64,000 nt of DNA from Pseudopyrenochaeta lycopersici (taxonomy: Eukaryota > Ascomycota > Dothideomycetes > Pleosporales > Pseudopyrenochaetaceae). Below are positions 32,485 through 44,990 of this stretch, piece by piece. A program made the position numbers and the translations under genes. Location: positions 372,001 through 436,000 of the forward strand of contig NHZP01000031.1 of NCBI GenBank assembly GCA_003313425.1, in the 5' to 3' direction. Positions within the stretch are counted from its first letter, which is position 1. The number at the start of each line of letters is the position of its first letter. Below the pieces are notes generated by a model. That model was not told the DNA's origin and ran no database searches. It saw only the letters and a list, made by a program, of their open reading frames with translations.

Positions 32485-34807
32485 ACTTGAAAGAGAAATG
32501 AGACAAGGAAATGAGGGGCTGCTGACTGTGACACATCTACTCTATAGCCTATGAGCGTACGTTGCATGCCGAGGAACAGCGATAGCCAGGGTATTCTGTC
32601 GTGGAACCTAGACGACGTGTCAGGCGTAGATTGCAGCGATAGCCCGTGCACTACAAGGTTAAAATAGGAATTGTATCTAGCGAAAAGATTTATGGTATAC
32701 ATAGCCCATAGGAGGCCTCAAATTGGACCTCTCTGCTTTGAGAATATATCCTGGCATAGCATAGCACGCCAGGCTCTAAATAGATATTAACCAATTAACT
32801 TTTCTAGCCCTAACACCTAATTTTTAGTTTTGATATTTAGCGTAGCTACTATAAAGATTGTTATACCTTTAAGAGTAATACTAATATAAAATGTATGGAT
32901 ACATATAAGAAGCAGGATAGGGTAGAAGAATAAATTTACAAGTGAATGGTCTTGAAGGCTGGAGACAGGTAATGCGTAATCTCTAGGCTAAAGAGGCCTG
33001 GTAAGGAGATGATGAACGAACACGCAAGCTAATTCTTTGCATCATAAACAATCTCATAGATGCGCACGAATGTAATTGAGCCCCTGAGACTTGAAGCGGA
33101 GTTGCCTAGTTGAGTCACTTAGCAAATCTCGGGCAAGTGTGTAACCAAGGTGATAGAATCTTTGCCTCTCAAGACTTCGGCAGAGATCTTCGCGAGGCGA
33201 TGGAATGGGCTTTAGATTGCCTGAGTTACAAAACCCAAGGCAGATGGAACGAGAAGAATGCTACTGAGGGATACTGTGACAATGCCGACGTACATTTAAT
33301 AGGCTTGTAGCTCAGGTAACAGAGTACAGCTGCCTGGATTGCGGTGCTATAATATCTAACTAGCATTCTTCCTACACCATAGGCACGGCGTCGCTTGTGT
33401 ATCCTGCCTACTTGCTGGAAACAAATTCATATCTAGAGTAGAAGTGTCGCAATATTGGTATGATCTGTGCAGGATGAACGTGGGCTTTATATTCACAAAT
33501 ACGCACTTCTTTAGGGTGATGGGACCGAAGCAATGCCCTGTGCTGGCATTGCATAGTTGGTGGCCAAGCTGTGGCCGTGCATGCGCAATACACAAATGAG
33601 GTCTCAGCGGGATGCGAGAGCATGTTTTCCGATGTGGGACACCCTTGGGGATACACAGAGTGGTGCATCAACCCTTCTCAACTCGAATAGTGCCTCTGCG
33701 GAAGCGACGGATGGGCCGGCAGATGGGCTACCTTACTTCGCTTAAGGAAGAATCCCAGCTACATGTAATCTTGCAAGCAATGCAGCTATGAGATGGCTGT
33801 TGCGGCAATTTCCCGTGCACCAAAAAACCCAACTGGCTCTGGGAAGCTACATTGCCCATCAAAGGGAACACTGATGGTAGCCTAAGTTGGCAGTTGGGCG
33901 AGATGCATTTGTTTACTAGCATCCTTCATTTCCGATGGCAGGTGCATCGTCATTTGTAGGGTACACTCATCAGAGTGCCGCTTTTAAGTGCAACATGTGT
34001 CCCCCAAGAAGTGCTGTAGGCCATCATGCTGGACTACTTGTGTGCAGAACAAAATCCTCTTGTAGCCAGCCTCGCTCTTCACAGTGTCGTTCTTCAAATA
34101 GTCGCGCAACACCTCACCTTCCTCCAAGGTATGCGGCATTATACTATAAGCAGGGATCAGGTCGTCAAAAAGCGCGTCTATAGTATAGATTATTAGCTTC
34201 TCGTCCAGCACGAGCGGATAGAAAGCACTAAGATATTTAGCTTGTAAGCTACTTCGGAAGAAGGTTAGTCTTTATGTACAGCCTTGATAACAGTCAGTTG
34301 TCTCGATCGCTCTATCGCTTGCAGAAGTCCGCGCTTGTGCTTAGTCTGATTTGGCAAGGCGGTATGGCTGACCTATGTCTATTTGACTGGGATATTTGTG
34401 CGCGCGAGAATATCTAGGCTGACACTGATTTCGAATAATACCGCAGCACAGCACCTGAAGCCTTCTCTTGCGTGGGGCGGACTTAGGGTTGCCCCTGTAT
34501 TATACCAGAGTCAACGACAATAGAGGTGTGTAATAATCTCTGGCCGTGTTCTCCACGATACGCGCACTAACGATCTCTTGGCATCTTCAGCCGCACCTGG
34601 ATCTCTGAGATCCCGCTTTACGAACCAATGGCATGGTCCTACATGACCCAATCACTTGAACATCGCATTTTCTCGTTTAGCCTTGCATGAAATGCCATCT
34701 CGGGTTATAAGCATGGCCTCCCGTGGATATAATCGGTCTCCCTGACACCGAACCTCCACTTCAGATGGCTATAATTTTCTAGCAAGCAGACGCAATTCCA
34801 AGAAGAG
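32485..34807. other. Long intergenic stretch
   Basis: 2.3 kb, A/T-rich next to the fusion gene. Short frames (for example 33110-33310 plus strand and 33984-34211 minus strand) lack motifs. No RNA gene or recognisable transposon was seen. Confidence 0.4.
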
Positions 34808-37703
34808 ATGAATAGCTCCAGAGACTCAGGAAAATCCAAAATTCAGAATGCATCGGAAACCCCCAATTACAAGCCAGAAGATGAAGCCGCCATGATGGCG
34901 TGGATTGATAAGTACAGTAATATGGACCTGGAACCTTTTCGGAAGCGGATGAAAGAAGATGACGCAGCCAGGGAGAAGGAATGGCAACAGGGAGGGGCGG
35001 AGGCCATCCTTAACCAGTTCCTCCCTCCAACATGTCGGCTGGGGCCAAATTTTGTCGATGCGATGGTCCTGGAAATGCGATCCGCCAGGGCGTACACAAT
35101 TAAGCAAACCGATCCGCCCTCGACTGAAGAGAGTGCCTTCAAAAAGATAAACGATTTCAGTGATATAGATAATGCTGAGATAAGGACGTAAGTGTCTTTT
35201 TCACTTTCGGACTTCGACGCTGATAAACGGAACTAGTGAAGAAATTGCAACTCTTCCTTGGAGGTTTGGCGAATCTTGCACAAATCCCGAAGATGAGATA
35301 TGTACGCACTGCAAGTCAATGCGCTTGGAACGCCAGCTATGTGTCTTTGCAATGGAGAAAGGATTTTTCGGCGTCAATCTGCGTGACGCACAGAAGAAAA
35401 CGAACTGTCCCATGTGCCGCATCTTGGTCGCATGCTTGGCGAGGGATCCACGAATGATTAAGCCGCCGTGGGGTGATGATACCATGATACTTCTCAAGCT
35501 CGACTCGTTTGCTTTCCCATCACAAAAAACGCAAAAAGATGGATTGGTAGCCACGCAAATGCTCGGAGACTCGAGGAGGTTCTATGCGACGCTGATCGAT
35601 GGGCGAATGTTTGGAAAGCAGGGGGATACCAATACAAGCGGTTATCCAAAAATTGAGCAACGGTATGGTCTTCAGTTGATCCGGTCGCCTGTTCATGATC
35701 CCCGTGAGTGGGGAATAATAGGCAAAGGAAGGCTGATGAAACCTCGTCAACTTGACTTCGATCTAATCAAACATTGGGAGCTAGTTTGTTCCGCAGGTCA
35801 CTTGCATACGTGCCGGCCAGCTCCTATCACCAATAATAGCATTCCTTTCCAAGGCTTTCGACTGATCGATGTTGTGGAACGTCGCGTAGTACCAGCTCCA
35901 CCAGGCGCTACTTACGTAGCACTATCATATGTTTGGGGAGCTGATCTACAGCTACTTAACGAAGCGCATATCAGAGAAAGGCTGTATGCCCCTGGAGGCT
36001 TAGACGACTCTTGGGCCGATATTTCTGTTGTTATCAAAGATGCGATGTTGCTGTGTGAGCAATTCAGTCGGTATCTCTGGGTTGATGCAATGTGCATCAT
36101 GCAAGATGATACAGAAGACAAAGCATTCCAAGTTATGAGAATGGATCAAGTATACTCGCAGGCCTCACTCACCATCGTAGTAAGTAATCTTCAAGGCTTT
36201 ACCGCCTTTTCATGGAATTGACCTTTTGACAGACAGCATCGACCAATAGCGCACATGAACCGATCCCCGGTGTGAGGCCAAATTCACGAAATATTCACCA
36301 GCATATAGAGGCCGTTGGTGGTGTAGCTCTTAGTACCATCCAACCGCAATTTTCTTCATCCATTCTGTCGTCTAAGTGGAACAGTCGTGGTTGGACACTC
36401 CAGGAGAAGCATCTCTCTAAGCGACTGTTGGTTATTACCGAAGATCAAGCATTTTGGCACTGTGCAGCTGCGACATGGTACGAAGATACTGTTCTAGAAA
36501 CTGTTCCTCCAGTACAGGTTTCCATCGCCCGCGATACTGAGAACGTTTCTGTGCCTAAGTTGGACCTGAGCGCTACACCAATTGCCACGTATGCGGAACT
36601 CGCGGACACGTTCCTAAGGCGAGACATGAAAAATCAATCTGATGCTTTATCATGTATTCAAGGAATCTTGAACCAACGTAAGCAACCTCTTCAGACACGC
36701 GTTTATGAGATACTGACTAGCCGCGACTCAAGTGGACCCACTACTTGGAAAAATGTTTTTCGCCATTCCAGAATGCTATATTGACGGCTGCATTCTGTGG
36801 GACTGGCCCATTCGTCGCCGCGATATCGAAGTTGAGCGCAGAACATTTTTGCCAAGTTGGTGCTGGGTCACACAAGCCGTACCGGCTAATGCTAGTCGTG
36901 GTTCTCAGCCAAAAGTTGTTCTCTCGCAAAAGGTCTATAGCGATAGCCGAGTGCGCATGGGAATGACCGGGGAGGATTTCATATGTTCGATGGTTGAATT
37001 CTGGAGATACAACGATGATGGCTCGGTGGTTCCGGTCGAATCTCGGGCGTATCATTCACTGAACGATTCTCTGTTCGAAAACTATTACACAAAGAGAGGC
37101 CCCCGTCCAGCAGTACCTTTTCGTATCCAGTTCTACGATAGTGCTGAGCAACGGCAAGCGCTCGTTAATGCCGTCGCTCCACAACAGATGAAAAAGAAAG
37201 GCATCCGTGGCCTATTCAACCGCAAAGACAAACAGCAGGATGTTGACGTCGGTCGAGCGATTATTGAGCGTGGTTTGCTTATACACGGCGGCTTGAGGGA
37301 TATGGTTCCACGTATGCTCGGCTTCTGGGCCGAAGTCAAGCGCGTGTGCATTTCTTTTCCAAATGGGTCGGATCCACGCTGCACTGTTTCTCTAGATCCT
37401 ATGCAAAAGCACATACTTGGAAATTGTTTACTAAACGACGCAACGATCGATGACGCTCGCGCGAATGGGCAGCCACTGATCTTCGAAGTCGCGATCACGG
37501 CACGAAATTGCAGTAACGGGCCTCACCCACTACTGCCGAAAAGAATGGGGTGGTACTATCACGGACTGATCCTATATCGATTTTTCGATCTGAAAGGTCA
37601 CAATGAAAGTCTAATGGCAAAAAAGGTTGGAGTGATAAGAAATCTAGACGCCGAAGTTTGGGACAAGGAGGATTCAAGATGGGAAATTGTCCTGCTGTAT
37701 TAA
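34808..37703 (+). CDS. HET-domain protein (heterokaryon incompatibility type)
   Basis: Four exons (34808-35187, 35237-36179, 36233-36677, 36733-37703), 912 residues, phases agreeing. An N-terminal charged region precedes CTHCKSM and CPMCRIL, two CxxC pairs that may bind zinc. The HET core follows: YVALSYVWGAD, then LWVDAMCIMQDD, DQVYSQASLTIV and SRGWTLQEKHLSKRLLVIT. The C-terminal half (TFLPSWCWV onward) is typical of long fungal HET proteins. Such proteins trigger growth arrest or cell death on recognition of non-self or of a partner NLR; this one lacks any visible NACHT or repeat domain, so it may be an executor or an orphan. Its position among secreted-protein genes and relics is typical of variable regions. 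Confidence 0.9.
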
Positions 37704-38378
37704 TAATGTCTGCAGTCCTCACGACTCTAACAGCCACACAGGGCTCGTGGGATCAATACGTACTCCGGTGGGCGACGATGTATCAAACGCAGACCAAAAC
37801 AGTGCTAGACTATACTGCGCAAGACACCTAAGAATCGGAGATTATAATTAAGTACAAGTACATAATTGTATGAATGCAGTAGCGAAGTATATGTTATATG
37901 GGTTGTATTTTACATTTCACACAGAAGATACTTGCAAAGCGGCGCTTACATATTAAATGAATGCCAACAAGTAATTCACTTACATGCCAATTAGATCTGT
38001 TGTAATAGAAAGGAGACCAGAAAGATATTTAGGGTGAGGTTTCAATCCTGACAAACAGGTTGAAGATTGCTCGGTGAAAAGCAGCGGCTGCTGCCTAGCT
38101 TTCACCAAGCTTTGTTGAGCCTGGCTTATCGGCTAGCGGCTCGCCTCTATGTATATAGTCAGGCCTGTCATACCGAAGGTGAGAGGTATGTGCTATTTTG
38201 TCCGTTTCCCTTCGAATGGAGTTTTTTTTCGACCAGACCTTTCCAAATGTGCTGCGAAGTCTGTATTATACCTAGGAAACGCGGCCCAGATGCTAAAGAT
38301 ACTACGCTGCATAACACCCATGTTACTGAAGGAAAGATACATATAAAGCTTAAGGCTATGATATTGCCTATGATCTAA
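37704..38378. other. Intergenic, convergent 3' ends
   Basis: 675 bp with A/T-rich tracts. No gene seen. Confidence 0.5.
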
Positions 38379-38825
38379 CTAAGTACACTTTATGGTAAGT
38401 GCTCCAGTATTTGCACTAGCTCGCCAAATTGCATCCTGGATACAACGATATGAGCAGCCACTGTTAGAGCGGCCACAATGACATTCAGGCGCTAAGTTCA
38501 CCTTGAAATGCGCATGGCCAGGACGACTATTGTCTCCATTCTCGTAATCAAAGCCCCAATCCGAAACATCTCCGCACTGACCACGTAGATTATCCAGCAA
38601 ACCTGCCCCCCAGTCAAACGCCCAAAGACCACCCGTATACACATTCATTACCGGGTTTTCTCCATTTGGTTTATTGCAAGAGGCGATGCACGAGGCAGAG
38701 TTAGCCCGCTTGGATAAGGCATTGTCGGGATTGATGTTTGCGCTTTCATCGACGACGGTAGGTATTCCAGAAGCGAGATGCACTATAGCAGCCGTGGTGG
38801 CGAGGGCATATCCGTCAATTTTCAT
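38379..38825 (-). CDS. Small secreted Cys-rich protein (pair member A)
   Basis: 148 residues from the Met at 38825, chosen because a signal peptide starts there (MKIDGYALATTAAIVHLASG). A propeptide of about 20 residues ends in Lys-Arg (ALSKR), a Kex2-type site. The mature part carries eight Cys and the motif FDWGAGLLDNLRGQCG, then CIQDAIW near the end. No known family was recognised. It shares these motifs with the gene at 40120, so the two are paralogues. Small size, Cys content, Kex2 site and lineage-style location are typical of candidate effectors or antimicrobial proteins (inference); no activity can be claimed. Confidence 0.75.
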   Translation of the reverse strand: MKIDGYALATTAAIVHLASGIPTVVDESANINPDNALSKRANSASCIASCNKPNGENPVMNVYTGGLWAFDWGAGLLDNLRGQCGDVSDWGFDYENGDNSRPGHAHFKVNLAPECHCGRSNSGCSYRCIQDAIWRASANTGALTIKCT

Positions 38826-40119
38826 GTTGGATCGAGATCTCCTAAGCTTGAGTGAACAATTGTACGGTGATGCTTGGGAAAACAACCCAAATTCGTTACA
38901 TACGGTGATCAGGAAGGCGAGATTGAACCGAAAGGGTCAGGCACTGTTTAAGCTGTAGAGTTGTTATGAAGAGGGGGAGGATGCATATATTTATACTCTT
39001 CTTTTGTTGAAATACACTTTTGTATATTTGGGAATCACCTAACCTAAGTCAGAGAATGGGCATAGAACTGATAGAATGGTTTTTCGCAGCCTTGCCAAGC
39101 CTTTTTTCATTCCCTCTTCTAGGCTTCAGGTGCTCTCTTCTCATACCAGCACTAATTCTCTCTACTTTCGCAGTTTTCGTATCAAACCTGGAACAAAGCG
39201 GGCTTTGCTAATTTCCTGTCAGCAATGGACTCACCATTTAGGGTATAGATCAAGGCTAGAGGCCATAAACGGCTAATGGTTCAGCGAGTTTCGACCAAAG
39301 TCTTCCGGAGACTTACCCTATTGGTCCCCTAGACTCAAGAACGCTAAGCTTGATTTGTTCTAGTCAATTCCTCTTTTATAAACGGAATGATTATATTCCT
39401 CGTTTTCATATCCGATCTTACTACAACCTTGCAGCCGATTTCATATATAGGCGGGGGAATCTTATTCCGGCCGGTGAATACTATAATACGCCAAGATATC
39501 AGTAAGCCAACTTGCATTCAGCCCTACGATACGGCCCGAATGTATTCGTGTTTTCACATGATTTGGTATGCCTTTGGTGGTATTATCGCACAAGACAACT
39601 CGGATTTACCCAATCATCCATACCTCACAAATTTTACGTGAGCCAGTTTTTTCAATTGTTTATTATTGTCGTGTCACGTAGTGATCACAGCGAAGATCAA
39701 TTGTAACATCCAACAGAACCGATGAAAGTCCGTGCATAGAGGGACCTATGTATAGCCCTTCAGCTCAAACTATTCAGCATAGCGCGTTTCATTTGCTTCA
39801 TTTAATCCATCGCCTACTATCTAGCCGAGCCTATTTTGTATAATGGGTTTATCATATCTTGGACTAGGGTGCCAACAAGTTTATGCTCTTTACGGCTTTT
39901 CATGGCATTTAGTTATTTTGCAATTTCAAAATTTATTGCTCAGCATATGAAGAGAAAGGATAAATAGAGGCACCTCTCTGCTCAAAACAATCAAGCCAGC
40001 CCAGCCAGCCCACAACCCAGCCCAACCGTAGTTTAACAACTCGTCAGTTTCTATTGCTCTGTTCTAGGTACAAATTTTTGAGCAAAGAATCAAGAACTCT
40101 GCGACTGACTCTCCAGAAA
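38826..40119. other. Divergent intergenic region between the secreted paralogues
   Basis: 1.3 kb between the opposite starts of the two secreted genes; it should contain both promoters. A purine-poor CAGCC-rich stretch lies near 39990-40030. No gene was recognised. Confidence 0.45.
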
Positions 40120-40632
40120 ATGCGTTTCCCTACCGGCTTCTCAGCCTCAGCCATTCTCCTTGCGGCCTTGACATCTGCCGCCCCGACTAATGATGGATTC
40201 GAGACGCGTAAGACAGACCCAAACAGTCCCATCTCCGCTTATGGATCTTGGGATTCGCCGCCCGCGGATGTCCCATCGCCTCAGGAATCTGACCCGCGCT
40301 CCGGCCTAGCTGAGCGTGACGCCAACGCAACGCTTGAAAAGCGTCGCCCAACTAAATGCGACTGGAGAATAATGCCCGAGGCTTGGCTAAACGAGTTTTG
40401 GATCACCCACTCCGATGGACCAGGTGATTGGGGTCGGGGCTTGCTGGATAACTTGCGTGGCCAATGTGGCCATATTGAGAGATGGACACACGAGTGGAAC
40501 TCAAATATACCGGCTTGGCAAACATATTTCGTAACAGACTACGTTATTCGGAGTCATTGCGTTGAGGATGCAATTTGGTTGTCAAGCCAGACAGGTGGTA
40601 TTAATTGCGAATTTCACCGCAGGGACATCTAG
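40120..40632 (+). CDS. Small secreted protein (pair member B)
   Basis: 170 residues from the Met at 40120, where a clear signal peptide begins (MRFPTGFSASAILLAALTSA). A propeptide of about 50 residues ends at Lys-Arg (ATLEKR). The mature part shares GDWGRGLLDNLRGQCG and CVEDAIW with the minus-strand gene at 38379-38825, and ends in a similar GINC. Only four Cys are in the mature part, against eight in the paralogue; these four align with the conserved core, so two disulfides may be ancestral. Family unknown; a candidate effector-like secreted protein (inference). Confidence 0.78.
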   Translation: MRFPTGFSASAILLAALTSAAPTNDGFETRKTDPNSPISAYGSWDSPPADVPSPQESDPRSGLAERDANATLEKRRPTKCDWRIMPEAWLNEFWITHSDGPGDWGRGLLDNLRGQCGHIERWTHEWNSNIPAWQTYFVTDYVIRSHCVEDAIWLSSQTGGINCEFHRRDI

Positions 40633-40739
40633 ATAGAAGTGGAGCACGAGCAAAACTTTGACTATGGTACAACGGGTGTGTTTATCTCCTTCACATAAGA
40701 CTTTATCAAGACTCTTTGCCTCTAGACATTAGGAAATTA

Positions 40740-41980
40740 CTAGCCTAATTTGATAACGATCTTACCATGAAACCTTCCCGATTCAAGGCGATTATAAGCA
40801 TCCCGTGCATTTGCGAAAGTGAATGGGCGATCCACAAGTAACGGGCTAAACTGAACTTTTTGTTCGTCAATATAGCGGTTCATCTCTTCGAAATCAAGCC
40901 TGCCACCCACGGCAATGCCCCTATCGCGGTTAGCTCATCGTCGCATTCCTGAATTAATGACAGCCGCGTCAACCTACTTCAATTTCGCTGCCTTGTACAT
41001 TAAGCGCATGATTTTCCCCGGGGCCCAATCGGCATCGAGACCTTCCAGGAAGCCGACCATTGAAACTGTACCGCCCCTTTCGCAAAGAAAGCCGATATCA
41101 TCCATAAGGGATTTAGGTCCGGTATTATTGACAACAAAATGAACTCCTCGTCCTTCCGTAAGACGCTGGACTTCGGCCTGTTGATCAGGCACAGTCCTGT
41201 AATTGAAACCACAAATTTTGGGACTCAATTTTTTGATAGCAGCCAACTTCTCGTCTGACGAAGATGTGATGATGGGACGGATGCCCGCGGATAAACACAG
41301 GAGCAGAGCGAACATGCTCACGCCCCCAGTGCCTGTATGGAATATTAGTAGACGATAGTCACAATCGGCAGGTTGCACTTACCCTGCAGCAGGGCGCTGG
41401 CCCTTTCCGGGACGTTCTTCAGTCCATCCAGAGCATTCCATGCTGTAAGCCCGGCACATGGAAGTGTAGATGCCTACAATTTGATCAAAATAAGGTCATG
41501 TAGGCGTTGTACCTTTCGAAAATCTTGCTTGGAGATTACCTCTTCCCACGACAGATGTGCGGGTATGTGTACCAAATGCTTCTCATCAAAAACTGCATAC
41601 TCGCGCAGAATACCTGCACAATTCGATCCAATAGCCAGCTTTGGTCCGTCATCCAGAGGCTCCAGCTTTCCAATACCTGTGATTGGACAAACACGATCTC
41701 CCACAGCAAAGCGGGAAACTCCAGATCCAGTGGCAACAACCTCCGCCGCAGCATCTGAACACGGGATACCTTGATCTTCGAGTTCGATCGGATATGTCCC
41801 TATAAGCATGGCAATTTCTCGATAGTTTAACGATACAGCGTGGATCTTGATGACTACATCACTGGGCCGGAGCTCCTGCGGAAGCGTTTCGTTGTAAGTA
41901 CGGAATATGGACAGAGGTTGTTCCTTAGAACCGATTTTTCCATTTCGGCGCCAGGCAGAGTATATCGGAGGATAATTCAT
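40740..41980 (-). CDS. Medium-chain (zinc-less) alcohol dehydrogenase / quinone oxidoreductase-like
   Basis: Four exons (41540-41980, 41383-41473, 40978-41332, 40740-40920), 355 residues, all phases consistent. MDR-fold landmarks: PSDVVIKIHAVSLNYREIAM, GSGVSRFAVGDRV, the hinge LPCAGLTAWNAL and a degenerate Rossmann glycine motif (GTGGVSMFALLL). These are followed by SSDEKLAAIKKL, the VVNNTGP segment and a C-terminal HGKIVIKLG. The catalytic-zinc Cys-His pattern is replaced (LNYREIA), as in zinc-independent quinone or enoyl reductases. Likely NADPH-dependent reduction of an activated C=C or carbonyl; substrate unknown. Confidence 0.9.
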
Positions 41981-43596
41981 GCTGCTGCTGTTCTTGAATG
42001 ATAACGTTTGTGTAAAATCACGAACGAAATGGTAGCTATTAAATGACCGTAGTCGTGGAGACTGCTTGTCAATTATTAAGCACGAATTATGAACTCTTGT
42101 TGGGCTGCCCTAGTCTGGGCCGAGATATCCCTGCCTTCTTGCAGATTTGGCTCTAGAGCTATTAGGAGGTGCTGTGCAACGCTTCTTCCGCAGCTCCGGG
42201 TCAATTGGAGATGACGATCCATTAGCGCCAAGGCGATATGGACCTGTAGCACGGCTTTGAATGTAGCTGAAGTGGATCGCAAGTCTGGCAAAATGACATT
42301 GATTCGCCTTCATGTTTCAGACCCCTAATACGCACTATGAAGGTATGTAAAGTCGCTAGTGCTATAATTTTAGAGGCTATTGAGACCGAATGTATCACAA
42401 CGTCCAATCTTAGCAACGCATTATTTATTGCGATGAACATCTTTCAGATAGAGTAAATTAGATGCAAGATAGGCATTAGTTAGCTGGAGCTAGGTTTCGA
42501 GCGACGCTGTTGCAAAGTTAGTTAAGGAAAGTAGTTGTTCATCACTACTGTTCGTCCGCCGGACTTTGTCCGATGCTACCTAGACGCTACTGTTGATCAC
42601 TAATTAGGATCCCAATGTGCCCTTGCACAGGGTATCTAGCATGCGGCGTAAAGGATTAGGTCTTGAATAGAGATGTAACGTGCTCCACCACCAAATGCAC
42701 GTACAACACTATGTAACCCATAAAGTAATGAACGTGTTCCAACAGTCACCTGCAAATACTAATCAACTCCGAGTCCCACCAAAATCCACTCGCCCTGTTG
42801 CCTAATTGCTTAACCGTAGCACAGTAAATTATAAAATTAATAAGGAGGTTAGACAGTCTATCTGAGTGTACACTAAGTCCTTGTATGTCCTTACGAAATC
42901 ATTTCCTGAATCTGTGCACGGGCCAACTGCATACGTTTCAGCCCCAGCCTAACTGCCGTCTCATTCGTCCGCTATACTACATACTAGCTTTCTCATCAGA
43001 CGGCATCAAAGTTGCCTGCGGTCATGCAGATGGCGATTGATTGACTCCCTACTTAGGCTACACAAAACTGGCTTTTGGACGAAACGAGTGTATTCAATAT
43101 AAACCTCCTTGCTGGATATCCCTTGCCCGCCAGATCCTTTTCGCATTGTTCGAGCCTCGGAAGGACTCCTCATTTACTGCGGCTGCCACGCGAGGCTCTC
43201 TTTCTTTGTGTTGATATAATAACTATCAATTAAGCTGGCACAAAGGAGTAAGATCCAAAATTTACCCTAATTAATCCCGTGTAGCATCAGCGGACGAAGT
43301 AAGCATGCCTCCTGCTCCAATTCCGCTTGGTCGGCTAGATTTATCACCAAATCACTTCATCGGTAAACTTGAGCCTTAGTCTATTTCTATGGGTGATAAT
43401 ATTATGAAACCGTCTATTCGAGTGAATGTCCCGTCGGCAAAGCATGCAACCCTGGTAAACGTCAATGTCTGTGCACCATGCTATGATCAACTGGAAAAAG
43501 ATTCTAGTTTGAAGTATATGCTATTTGAGTACATATGTTCTACAGATGCAAACGCTATGGGAGCAATAGAGATTGGCGTGCTTATGTCTCTAGTGT
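41981..43596. other. Intergenic, A/T-rich
   Basis: 1.6 kb with many stops in all frames. A plus-strand frame at 43389-43622 overlaps the end of the RNase gene and has no motif. Nothing else recognised. Confidence 0.45.
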
Positions 43597-44126
43597 TTAG
43601 TCGACGACGCTGCACAGCCTGAATTCGCCCATGGGCATGCCGGCATGGGTCATGACACCGCAGAAAGTGGCATCACCAGCACCGTTGTTATAAGGAGAGT
43701 AGACAACCCTGCTGAGCTCCAGATTGTTGCCATTGAAGAGCTTGTTGCCGGCAACCAGAGGAAATTCCTTAAGGGTCCTCCCATCGCAAGCGCCGTTGAA
43801 CTTCAGCTTCTTGTTGTTGCCAAAGGTGTGCGGGAAATTGCCTAAAGATTGAGATTAATGGGGAATGACGCGTCCTAGCGATAGGGGAACGACATACCAA
43901 TGCCATAGTCAGCCGTGTCAGTGCCTAGTTGAACCGCGGCCTCGATTTCTGGCTTTGCCCACTTGTAGCCAGTGCCACAGTCGACGAACATATCGCTTGG
44001 AGGACTGTTGAAAACCTCTCTCTTGGTCACAGCCTCGATGGGTGCGGGCGCGGGAGCGGGGATGGCCGAGGCGGTCTGGAAAAGGGCAAGACCCAAGGCC
44101 AAGATAGTGGATGCGGAGAAGTGCAT
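43597..44126 (-). CDS. Secreted RNase T1/N1-type ribonuclease-like protein
   Basis: Exons 43898-44126 and 43597-43841 with a 56-bp GT-AG intron, 157 residues from the Met at 44126. Signal peptide (MHFSASTILALGLALFQTASA), then a short Ala-Pro-rich propeptide ending in Lys-Arg. The remainder follows the microbial guanyl-specific RNase pattern: NFPHTF (His81 ~ T1 His40), KEFPL (Glu102 ~ Glu58), LSRVVYS (Arg121 ~ Arg77) and GVMTHAG (His142 ~ His92). T1 Tyr38 is replaced by Phe79. His, Glu, Arg and His are all kept, so activity is plausible. Secreted RNase-like proteins are known both as nutritional enzymes and as effectors in plant pathogens; which applies here is open. Confidence 0.8.
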
Positions 44127-44990
44127 TTTTAGGGAGGTTTCTTTAGAGAATAGCTGGAAAGTTTGAAGAGGAAATTTGTAGTAGTGCAAGTGGTGGCAGA
44201 AGCAGTAGTAGAAATAGTAGTTGGTTGTGAAAACTGCTTATGGATGTAGATAGATGCTTAATTTAGATGTCGAAGAAGTCCTGCGCGACACAGTCAACTT
44301 ATACATTTCTAAAGGAGCTTATAATAAACAAGAGCAACTGCTTTAGGTAATACAACACTTTCGCTTGGCAGATTTCTTAGTCGAGATGCGATAGCTGAGC
44401 ACGCATCAATCGGGATAAGTGAACTTGTTAGTACCTCTTGATCGTTTCGCCTTTGCAAATGCTAGTGCGTATCTGATTTTCAAAGCGTCCAGCACGCAGT
44501 GTTCTCAGTAATTTGATGCAAGTGGTTAGAATACTCTATCTGTGGACAGGCGGCCTGTTTCACAATGTCAGTACCTCCCAGGCCAAGAAGCCAAATTTAA
44601 CACATGATCGAAATCAGAATCTAAGGCCAACACAGCGGCGTCTATGGAAGCTGAAGAAGTGCATGTTGAGCAGGCGGGGCGGTGCAGGAACATTAGGCCA
44701 CTTTCTGACGCCGTGCACGGACTGGTCCACCTATTTCAGCCTTGTAGCCGTGTGGATTACGGCACGTGACATGCAGTATAGCCGCCTCATTTGTCTGCAA
44801 TTGCTCGGCGCTGCCTTTCCTCAACAGGCAAAATTGATATTGCCTACAATGACATAGATGGCGAACAACTGACTCATGACGCTCACCCAGCGCCAGAGGG
44901 CCAGAATAAAACGCACAGGGCTCAGAGTTATGCCCCGCCGAATAGCCTTTACTGGTGTATTCTCAATTTCCAACTTCCACTTGTATCAAA
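44127..44990. other. Divergent intergenic region
   Basis: 864 bp between the starts of the RNase and DUF3632 genes. No further gene recognised. Confidence 0.5.

Noticed and set aside
39387..39641. 84-codon plus-strand frame between the secreted paralogues
   Set aside because: No signal peptide or shared motif with the flanking secreted genes; probably chance.
44513..44857. 114-codon plus-strand frame before the DUF3632 gene
   Set aside because: No motif; lies in promoter and leader space.
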